Virus record (IMG/VR): IMGVR_UViG_3300029915_000069
Coordinates: 1-40,785 of that record
Reading direction: 5' to 3' (one strand)
Length of the DNA: 40,785 nt
Source: a virus
Under the pieces are notes generated by a model. The model saw only the letters and a list, made by a program, of their open reading frames with translations. It was not told where the DNA came from and searched no databases. How positions within the stretch are numbered: position 1 is the first letter of the stretch; each line of letters begins with the position of its first letter. Position numbers and translations under genes: made by a program. Positions 13,908 to 21,599 of this stretch are shown piece after piece.

Positions 13908-16900
13908 TTAATTATTAACAATTGCTTGCCAAAATAATGAATAATTTGCAGTTGCTACAGGATAGTTCCATGTAGCGGTAAAACCGGTAGTTGACTGTGC
14001 AGTTATAGTAATTGGTTGAAATTCTGGATTTGTATCTGTAGAATTAAACATATTGCAAGTAACTGAATAACTTGTACTTGGCAATCCTGAACTAAAAGTA
14101 ACGGATACACTTGTACCAGCACTAGAAATTGCTTGAGAACCTGATCTGATACCCGCAGCAGTTAAAAGTTGAGCAGCGGTACTAGCAACCAATAGGCCCG
14201 TAGAAGTAGCAGCAACAGGTCTTGTACCAGTACCAGCTAAACCTGCTATGGTCACATTTTGTGTACTGTCAACGGTAACTGCAGTTGTTAAGGTATTGGG
14301 AGTAGCTGCACTACTTCCAGCAGCAGGAGCCGTTTGGATTATTACAGATCCGCCTGCACCCGTACCAGTAGAGTTACCACCAGCGATGGTCATAGTTGCA
14401 CCGGCAGTATTGCTTGTGCCTGTTATGATAGGAGAAGGTTGAATAGATGCATTGGTCGCAGTTGCACTTCCTTTAGCGCCTTGACCAAGAAACATGCTAC
14501 TGATAGGTACTGTAGGTGAACCAATACTAAATTGACTTGCTGCTGTCGTTGTAGCTGTTGCTGTAATGCTACCAATACTGCCCAATGCTATGGAGGCAAA
14601 AGCGTTCTTTTGTCCAGAACCGATAGCGATACCATCTGTTTCAGAAGAAGTTGTAGAACCAATCGCAATAGTCCTAAGTGAACTAGCTGAGTTTGAATTA
14701 GCGGTAAAGCCTAGGAATACGTTATCGTGACCTGATGTTAAGGTTCCACCAGTCGTAGAGCCAACGGCTGTATTTTGTGCTCCAGTAGTAATTGTTCCAA
14801 TTAAGTTTGGTAGTGATCCAAAACCGATAGCGGTATTATCTGTAGCAACCGTATTGCTACCCAATGCAGAAGAACCTACTGCTGTATTGTCTGTACCCTG
14901 TGTATTATTGCCAAGTGCATTTTGTCCAATAGCAACGATCGTACCTGTAGTATTTGATGCACCGGCCAAATTTCCTACTGCTGTATTATTCGCTGCAGTA
15001 TTGAGTTGTAAGGCGGCAGAACCTATCGCGGTATTGCCATTATGGGTGGTTACAGCGGCAAGTGCGTTTTGTCCAATAGCAGTATTATCGGTCCCACTTG
15101 AAACAAGTATTCCGGCATCCCAACCAAAAAAACTGTTGTTTCCGCCTGCTGCTAGAGCATTACCTGCAGAAACACCTACAACGGTGTTGTGACCGCCTGT
15201 AAAAGATAGAGTGGTGTTAGTTCCACCGTATACAGAAGTATTACTAGATAAATATAAGAATCCATTACTACTTGCAGCAGTTGCCCATGCTGGTACTCCA
15301 GAAACTACTGTTAATACTTGACCAGTGGTACCGATAGCAAGTCTAGATGCGGTATTGGTTGCAGACTCATATTCTATATCACCGGTAGTAGTCATCGGTG
15401 ATAGTGCATTATATGCCGCTGCAGCAGTAGTTTGTCCAGTACCACCATTTGCTATTGGAAGAGCCGTTCCAGAAAGAGTGACCGCTAAAGTTCCAGAAGT
15501 AGTAATGGGAGAACCAGAAACACTTAAAAAAGAAGGAACGCTTAAAGCAACGCTGGTAACTGTCCCATTAGTAGCAGGATTTACCCAAGCAGGGAGACCA
15601 GAAACTACCGTCAATACTTGGCCGGTAGATCCAATTGCTAATCTAGCCGGAGCAGGAGTTGCATTTTCATAAATAATATCACCGGCAGTTGTAAGAGGAG
15701 ATAAAGCAACAAATGCTGACGCTGCGGTAGTTTGGCCAGTTCCGCCATGTGCAATTGCAATTGTTGTCCCATTCCAAGTACCAGAAGTAATGGTTCCAAC
15801 AGATGATAGGCTTGATGCTGTTGTTAAGGCTGAAAGTGTGGTTAAAGTTGCATTGCTAGTTGCAACCAAAGAAGTTGCATTTCCAACTGAAGTTACGTTT
15901 CCAGTTAAGTTAGCGTTGGTAGTTACTGTACCAGCAGTAAAACTAGCAGCAGTTCCAGTGATATTTGTACCGACCAATGTGCTTGGGGTACCTAAATTTG
16001 GGGTAACTAATGTTGGAGACGTTGCGAGTACGACTGCTCCAGAACCAGTAGTTGAGGCAGCGGAAATTGCTGTTCCGTTACCCTGTAAAATACCGGTAAT
16101 AGTGGTGGATACAGTTAAAGTTGTTCCGCTATATGTTCCTGCAAAACCATTTGCCGATGCCATCGACATAATTACTGCGCCATAAGCTCCATTGACAGAA
16201 CTTACACCAGCAGCAGGGGTAGTGAGTTCCCATGCAGTACCGTTATAAATCGCTAGATCACCTACAGAGAAATTAAGACTAGCGCCACCGAATGCACCAG
16301 CTACTATTCCATTAAAGGCAGTACTTACGTAATAAACTTGACCAGTAGTACCTGTTCCATCTGCAAGCGCTGGAACGTTAGTCGCTGGATCGTAAAGACC
16401 CTGGTAAACAAACACGCCATTTGGCAACTGGGCGACTGGAACTTTTCCGCCGCTATCTAATGACGCAACGCCATTTGCGGCTCCCACTTCAGATTGCGTA
16501 ACGTAAGTAGCGGATAGGCTCGGAATATCAGCGGCTACTAAAGCGCGGAAAGTGGGTTCAGCAGCAGAACCAGAACTTGGACCAGCAAATACCTTATTTG
16601 CCGTCTGAGTTTCTAAAGTAAGTGTCAAATTACCGGTGCTAGTAATTGGACTATTCGAAATCGCATAGATCGGAGTAGTACTCGCATCGGCTAAACCAAC
16701 AGAAGAAACTGTACCGCTAGTCGCTGGAGTTTCCCAAGCAGGAACACCCGAAACAACGGTTAAAATTTGCCCAGTCGAACCAATTGGAAGACGTGCTGGG
16801 GCAGGAGTTGCATTTTCATAGATGATGTCTCCTTTTGTAGTCATTAGACCAGATGAAATCGTGGTCGTATCTACATAATTTTTAGTTGCTGCACCTTGTG

Positions 16901-18191
16901 CAGTGGTAGGATCAGCCATGTTGGTGATCTGATTTGCACCCATGTTGATCGCGCCTGACATTGTTCCGCCTGAAAGCAGAAGGTAAGTTGCAGATAAACT
17001 AGGAATATCAGCAGCAACCAGAGACCTAAATGTAGGTTGTGCAGCGCTTCCTGAGGAAGGTCCTGCGAAGACAGTATTCGCAGATTGAGTAGTAAGAGTC
17101 TGAGTTAAGGTACCTGAACTAGTTACTGGAGAGCCAGAAATACTATAGATTGGGGTTGTACTTGCATCAGCAAAAGCTACTGAAGTAACACCCGTAGCCG
17201 GTGCATTCGCCCATGCCGGTAAACCAGAAACGACTGTTAATATTTGACCGGTTGAACCAATACCAAGTCTTGCAGCTCCAGGAGTTGAATTTTCGTAAAT
17301 AATATCGCCAGCGGTCGTCATTGGATTCGTAAATCCGCCCGAAGCCGCTTGCCATGTTGGATTCGCTCCAGCGCCATTAGATGTGAGGACGAAACCTGAA
17401 GTTCCAAGTCCAGAAACTTGTTCTAATGGACCAGTAGAAGTTGTTCCGCCTACTATGACGGCATATGGAGTGAAAGCTTCTTGTCCAGTTCCACCTTCAG
17501 GAACTGTAAGCGGAAGTTCTGTAGGACTTCCTCCTCCACCAATCCCCATCATTTGCCCGTCAATCCAAATATTTGTGGTTGACATTACGATACCGATTTT
17601 AAGATCGGCTTCGCTACCACCACTAGGGGCAACTACGCTAAACGCACCATCGGTTGTTAGCCAAACAGGGTCACCGGTATTAATTACATTAAATGGGGTG
17701 TCCGAAGAACCTAAGGTATAAGAACCAAAAGAATAAACCGTGATATTTTGGCCAGCAGTAACGGCTGTTGTGGAGAATGCAATCCCGATTCCCCAGAATT
17801 CATCCATGCTTACAGTACTATAGTCAGCTTTATATACTGTATCTGTAGTTTCTGAAAGTGAATTCATTGCCCAACGAACAACAAATGAAGTATTAGCGGC
17901 AAAATTTTCGCCAGCAGTAAAAACATTGGAAATAGCAGGACAACTAGAGACTGGGGACCAGGTTAGATTACCCGAACCATCATTTTGAAGAAAAGAAGAG
18001 GCTGCACCTTGAGCTCCTGGGAGACTAACTGAATACGCGCTTCCCGTGGCAGAAGCATTGATAGTAACACTTCCAGAAGTAGAACCTACTAGTTCTATAG
18101 CTGAAGTGCCCAAAACATTTCCGCTTACGGAGAAATCTACTGTTCTTGGAACTCCGTTAATAAGCGATAAAATTTTACTATAAACAGTCAT
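13908..18191 (-). CDS. Large modular tail fibre with YadA-head-like repeats
   Basis: 1427 residues. Start set at ATG 18191, where GGAG lies 6 bases upstream and the N-terminus (SKILSLINGVPRTVDFS) lines up with the paralogue at 18293-21034; a TTG four codons earlier is less likely. Layout: an anchor (1-20); a fibre shaft module; a domain at about 95-220 (FTAGENFAANTSFVVRWAM ... IWIDGQMMGIG) that ends the paralogue instead; then four copies of a shaft repeat with core TGDIIYENATPAPARL-IGSTGQ. At about 985-1195 there are NTAIGQNAL / NTAVGNLAG repeats like the left-handed roll of YadA-type adhesin heads. The C-terminus (about 1360-1427) is the PEFQPITIT domain shared with the 349-residue neighbour. 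It is probably a trimeric long fibre. Confidence 0.85.
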   Translation of the reverse strand: MTVYSKILSLINGVPRTVDFSVSGNVLGTSAIELVGSTSGSVTINASATGSAYSVSLPGAQGAASSFLQNDGSGNLTWSPVSSCPAISNVFTAGENFAANTSFVVRWAMNSLSETTDTVYKADYSTVSMDEFWGIGIAFSTTAVTAGQNITVYSFGSYTLGSSDTPFNVINTGDPVWLTTDGAFSVVAPSGGSEADLKIGIVMSTTNIWIDGQMMGIGGGGSPTELPLTVPEGGTGQEAFTPYAVIVGGTTSTGPLEQVSGLGTSGFVLTSNGAGANPTWQAASGGFTNPMTTAGDIIYENSTPGAARLGIGSTGQILTVVSGLPAWANAPATGVTSVAFADASTTPIYSISGSPVTSSGTLTQTLTTQSANTVFAGPSSGSAAQPTFRSLVAADIPSLSATYLLLSGGTMSGAINMGANQITNMADPTTAQGAATKNYVDTTTISSGLMTTKGDIIYENATPAPARLPIGSTGQILTVVSGVPAWETPATSGTVSSVGLADASTTPIYAISNSPITSTGNLTLTLETQTANKVFAGPSSGSAAEPTFRALVAADIPSLSATYVTQSEVGAANGVASLDSGGKVPVAQLPNGVFVYQGLYDPATNVPALADGTGTTGQVYYVSTAFNGIVAGAFGGASLNFSVGDLAIYNGTAWELTTPAAGVSSVNGAYGAVIMSMASANGFAGTYSGTTLTVSTTITGILQGNGTAISAASTTGSGAVVLATSPTLVTPNLGTPSTLVGTNITGTAASFTAGTVTTNANLTGNVTSVGNATSLVATSNATLTTLSALTTASSLSSVGTITSGTWNGTTIAIAHGGTGQTTAASAFVALSPLTTAGDIIYENATPAPARLAIGSTGQVLTVVSGLPAWVNPATNGTVTSVALSVPSFLSVSGSPITTSGTLAVTLSGTALPIANGGTGQTTAAAAYNALSPMTTTGDIEYESATNTASRLAIGTTGQVLTVVSGVPAWATAASSNGFLYLSSNTSVYGGTNTTLSFTGGHNTVVGVSAGNALAAGGNNSFFGWDAGILVSSGTDNTAIGQNALAAVTTHNGNTAIGSAALQLNTAANNTAVGNLAGASNTTGTIVAIGQNALGNNTQGTDNTAVGSSALGSNTVATDNTAIGFGSLPNLIGTITTGAQNTAVGSTTGGTLTSGHDNVFLGFTANSNSASSLRTIAIGSTTSSETDGIAIGSGQKNAFASIALGSIGSITATATTTAASQFSIGSPTVPISSMFLGQGAKGSATATNASIQPSPIITGTSNTAGATMTIAGGNSTGTGAGGSVIIQTAPAAGSSAATPNTLTTAVTVDSTQNVTIAGLAGTGTRPVAATSTGLLVASTAAQLLTAAGIRSGSQAISSAGTSVSVTFSSGLPSTSYSVTCNMFNSTDTNPEFQPITITAQSTTGFTATWNYPVATANYSLFWQAIVNN

Positions 18192-18254
18192 CTTTGGCTC
18201 CAACTATGGTGTGATTAATTTCACCTTATACTTCATATATCATGGAAAATAAAG

Positions 18255-18285
18255 TGGGGGCCACATTCTATAGGAGTGGCCCCCA
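18255..18285 (-). terminator. Intrinsic terminator after the 913-residue fibre gene
   Basis: A perfect 10-base stem (arms 18255-18264 and 18276-18285, mostly G/C) with an 11-base loop. On the minus strand it follows the stop of the 18293-21034 gene within 10 bases and is followed by a U-rich stretch (CTTTATTTT). It separates two fibre transcription units. Confidence 0.85.
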
Positions 18286-18292
18286 GTTATTA

Positions 18293-21034
18293 TTAAGCAA
18301 TTCCCATCATCTGCCCGTTGACAAATATGGTGGTCGTAGTTTCCATCATTCCAACTTTGAAATTGGCATATCCAGAAGTAGAAGGAGGGGTCATAGTAAA
18401 AGTACCAGCAGAAGACAAGTAAGCTGGTTTACCTGCAACTGCAGTACCAGTAAACGCTGTATCTCCTGATCCGAAAGTATAAGTTCCTAATGAAACTACA
18501 TCGATAGGACTTCCTTGGGCAACACCGGCAGCAGAGAATGCGATACCGATAACCCAAAAATTATCTGTAGTATTAGCGTTATCACTAGCTGCGACAACTT
18601 GTCCGGCCACAAATCCTGAATCGCCAGACATTGACATACGAACTGCATAACTGGTGTTAGCTGCGAATGTTTGACCCGCAATGAACATTTGACTAGTAAC
18701 TGGAGAACTTGCAACATATGCAGGAGTTCCAGCACCGCCCATAATAGTAACTTGGTCAAATGCACCAGTCGCTAATTGGGTAGCAGAAACACCGGCAGCC
18801 TTGATTTCAAGGGTCCCACCAGCACCACTTTGATCAAGGGTGACGCCATCAGTAACAGTTCCTAATTTAGAAGCCGTTACTTTACCAGCACCAATAGTCG
18901 TAACACCAGCATTGCTGATGGTTACATCGCCAGTAGGTGTAACTGCTGCTGCAACGTTTGAGCCATTGCCGACAAAAATTTCACCAGAAGCTAATACGGA
19001 AGTAAGTTTGTTGTTGAATGTCGTCCAATCAGTTGATGACAAATAACCGTTTTGAGAGCCGCTCGCTTGCGCTTGAGCGATTGAAGTTCCAGATCCAATA
19101 ACTGCACCTATACCATTGGTAACGATGATGCCATCAGTTCCAACGTCGGTAAGATTACCAAATGTCAGGGCAGATTGTTTATTGTTGAAGGTAGTCCAAT
19201 CAGCAGAATCTAAGGCTCCGTTTGTAGAACCTGATGCTAATGCCAAAGATAGGATTTGACCAGAAAGACTTAGACCATTTGCAGTACCGATTGTGACATC
19301 GCCAGTATTGGTTCCACTTGAACTTCCAGAGAAGTTAGAAGCAGAAATCGCACCAGAGAAGTTAGAGGCTGCTGCAGTAATAGTTCCAGTGAAAGTAGGA
19401 CTTGCACTGAAAACGACGTTTCCGCTACCTGTTGTTCCACTAACAGTTGTTCCTTGGATTTTTGCAACTGTTGCGGCTTCGGATTGTGATCCGCTAGCAG
19501 CACTTGTAGTTACATCACCAGTTAATTGATTAATCGCATTAACTGTTACGGCACCTTGAGATCCGTTAACGCTACTGACACCAGCAGCTGGGGTAACAAG
19601 TACCCATGCTGAACCATTGTAAATAACGAGATCGCCAATTTGGAAATTGGTCATCGAAGGATCGTTTAATCCGCTTACTGGACTTGCATCAGCAGCAGAT
19701 ACCCAATAAGTATAACCAGTAACGCCTGTACCATCTACGAGGGTAGGTGTATTGGTATTTGGATTCCAGTTACCTTTGAACTCCATGAGAGTAGCAGGGA
19801 GTTGGGAAAGAGGAACTTTTCCGCTTCCATCCAAAGAAGCTACGCCAGATGCTGCGCCGACTTCGGATTGAAGAACGTAAGTCGCAGATAATGAAGGAAT
19901 ATCAGCGGCTACTAAAGCTCTAAATGTAGGTTGTGCTGCACTTCCTGAAGCAGGACCGGCGAACACTGCATTCGCGGATTGCGTTTCAAGAGTAATAGCA
20001 AGAGTTCCAGTGCTTGTAACTGGGCTACCACTGATAGAATAGATCGGAGTAGTGCTATCATCAGCAAAAGCAACGCTGGTAACTGTACCGCTAGTCGCTG
20101 GACTTGCCCATGAAGGGGTACCACTACCAGAAACGGTGAGAACTTGGCCAGTAGTACCAATAGCGAGTCTAGATGCAGTATTAGTTGCACTTTCATACTC
20201 GATATCGCCTTTTGTGGTCATTGGGCTTAAAGCATTATATGCTGCAGCAGCCGTTGATTGGCCAGTACCACCGTTTGCAATTGGAAGAATTCCAGATACT
20301 TGGCTAGTAAGAGCAATAGATCCAGATAATTGTGAAGTAGGTAAACTTAATGCTGAAAGAGTCGTTAAAGTTGAATTGGATGTAGCAACTAAACTAGTGG
20401 CAAAACTACCAGCAGTTGTTGTAATGTCACCAGTCAATGCTGGGAAATTTGAAGCCTGGATAGTCCCAGTTAACTGAGAGGTTGGGAGACTTAAACTTGA
20501 CAGAGTAGTCAATGTTGAATTGCTAGTTGCTGTAATGTTTGAAGCAGTACCGGTCGTATTCTGATTTAAAGTAGGAATATCAGCGGCTACAATTGCTCTA
20601 AATGTAGGAGCGCCACTTGATCCATTAGGAGCAGCAAAGAATGTATTGGCAGCCTGACTAGCAAGAACAGCTGTCAAAGTACCACTAGAAGTAATTGGGG
20701 AAACCGTAACCGTGAAAACGCTAGAAGGAAGACTAAGGCCTACGCTGGTAACTGAACCGGCAGAAGCACTGGCCCAACTTAATACGCCTGTTCCATCGTT
20801 GGATAATACGTAACCAGAAGAAGCCGCCTGAGCAGGTGGCAATGTGAGTGTATAGGTACTTGTTACTGCTGAAGCATTGAGAATTACATTTCCCGATGTA
20901 GAGCCATTTAATTCGATATTACCGGATACATCTAAGCCCCCAGCAACGGTTAAGATGTTGTTAGCATTGGAGAAATCGACCGTTCGAGGTACGCCGTTAA
21001 TAAGCGATAAAAGCTTAGATACATAATTTGCCAT
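18293..21034 (-). CDS. Modular tail fibre, paralogue of the 1427-residue fibre
   Basis: A 913-residue fibre. The first 22 residues (MANYVSKLLSLINGVPRTVDFS) match the start of the neighbouring larger fibre and probably anchor to the same attachment site. The shaft has modules with cores SGNVILNASA, TLPPAQAA, IPSLSATYVLQSEVGAASGV and one copy of TGDIEYESATNTASRL, also found in the neighbour, plus shaft segments like NKQSALTFGNLTDVGTDGI. The C-terminal 130 residues (MFIAGQTFAANTSYAVRMSM ... TIFVNGQMMGIA) are the same domain that lies near the N-terminus of the larger fibre. It has AAAGGA before the ATG, a CAATCTTA element 48 bases upstream, and a terminator right after, so it is probably a single-gene unit. 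Confidence 0.85.
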   Translation of the reverse strand: MANYVSKLLSLINGVPRTVDFSNANNILTVAGGLDVSGNIELNGSTSGNVILNASAVTSTYTLTLPPAQAASSGYVLSNDGTGVLSWASASAGSVTSVGLSLPSSVFTVTVSPITSSGTLTAVLASQAANTFFAAPNGSSGAPTFRAIVAADIPTLNQNTTGTASNITATSNSTLTTLSSLSLPTSQLTGTIQASNFPALTGDITTTAGSFATSLVATSNSTLTTLSALSLPTSQLSGSIALTSQVSGILPIANGGTGQSTAAAAYNALSPMTTKGDIEYESATNTASRLAIGTTGQVLTVSGSGTPSWASPATSGTVTSVAFADDSTTPIYSISGSPVTSTGTLAITLETQSANAVFAGPASGSAAQPTFRALVAADIPSLSATYVLQSEVGAASGVASLDGSGKVPLSQLPATLMEFKGNWNPNTNTPTLVDGTGVTGYTYWVSAADASPVSGLNDPSMTNFQIGDLVIYNGSAWVLVTPAAGVSSVNGSQGAVTVNAINQLTGDVTTSAASGSQSEAATVAKIQGTTVSGTTGSGNVVFSASPTFTGTITAAASNFSGAISASNFSGSSSGTNTGDVTIGTANGLSLSGQILSLALASGSTNGALDSADWTTFNNKQSALTFGNLTDVGTDGIIVTNGIGAVIGSGTSIAQAQASGSQNGYLSSTDWTTFNNKLTSVLASGEIFVGNGSNVAAAVTPTGDVTISNAGVTTIGAGKVTASKLGTVTDGVTLDQSGAGGTLEIKAAGVSATQLATGAFDQVTIMGGAGTPAYVASSPVTSQMFIAGQTFAANTSYAVRMSMSGDSGFVAGQVVAASDNANTTDNFWVIGIAFSAAGVAQGSPIDVVSLGTYTFGSGDTAFTGTAVAGKPAYLSSAGTFTMTPPSTSGYANFKVGMMETTTTIFVNGQMMGIA

Positions 21035-21082
21035 TTGTTATATTTCCTTTAAGATAATTTCTCCAGTTTATTTCTATAAATT

Positions 21083-21090
21083 TAAGATTG
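21083..21090 (-). promoter_or_regulatory. CAATCTTA octamer before the 913-residue fibre gene
   Basis: Minus strand ACAATCTTAAATTTATAG, 48 bases before the start codon, in the 114-base gap between fibre genes. This is the longest leader of the six copies. A proper AAAGGA binding site lies further downstream. Confidence 0.5.
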
Positions 21091-21148
21091 TGGTGCTTCC
21101 TGGGGCCTATTTAAAAACTAAAATAAATTAATAACTTACAAAAATACT

Positions 21149-21598
21149 CTACAATGTTGCTACCATTTGAGTAAATAGGGCTATATCTATCTCAGAAGGA
21201 TTGGCTTCATTAGGGACTAAAACGCCCATAAAAATTACCATATCGCCGCTTACAAACCCATTTACTCCAACTGAAGGAATGATATTTGTAGGATTTCCGT
21301 TCGTATCTATATAAAGCGCGGTTCCAATGGCATAAGAAGTGGTGATATTCTGTAAGCGACCATTTGCGATAATTGGTCCTTGAGCAGAAGCTGGTATGCG
21401 GACATTAGCGTAACCCACGAAATTTTGCCAACTTGCCTGATTTGAAACATCCAAAGGAACTAATGTTCCTGAATTGTTAATTGAACACGCCTGAGCTTGA
21501 GGAATCGCAACGCTCGCTGAAAAATTGGTATAATCAGTTACTAGTGAAGTTGCACTACCTAAACTCTCTGGATTAAAACTGAAAGGAGTATATGACAT
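21149..21598 (-). CDS. Small virion protein, probably a fibre or tail decoration
   Basis: A 149-residue beta-rich protein. Start set at ATG 21598, one base after the previous stop; a GTG at 21622 would overlap the previous gene and has no better signal. The middle (GYANVRIPASAQGPIIANGR, then GTALYIDTNGNP and FVSGDMVIFMGVLVPNEANP) resembles the compact beta domains found in capsid-cement and fibre proteins, and loosely the QMMGIG domain of the fibres next door. No enzyme motif. It is co-transcribed with the 979-residue gene before it. Confidence 0.7.
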   Translation of the reverse strand: MSYTPFSFNPESLGSATSLVTDYTNFSASVAIPQAQACSINNSGTLVPLDVSNQASWQNFVGYANVRIPASAQGPIIANGRLQNITTSYAIGTALYIDTNGNPTNIIPSVGVNGFVSGDMVIFMGVLVPNEANPSEIDIALFTQMVATL

Positions 21599-21599
21599 A

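Noticed and set aside
13900-21000. Repeated DNA considered as CRISPR or other non-coding array
   Set aside because: The repeats are uneven, in frame and lie inside fibre genes; there are no regular spacers.
21035-21148. Terminator after the 149-residue gene
   Set aside because: There are U-rich stretches but no stem of useful length, so readthrough or a factor-dependent end is assumed.
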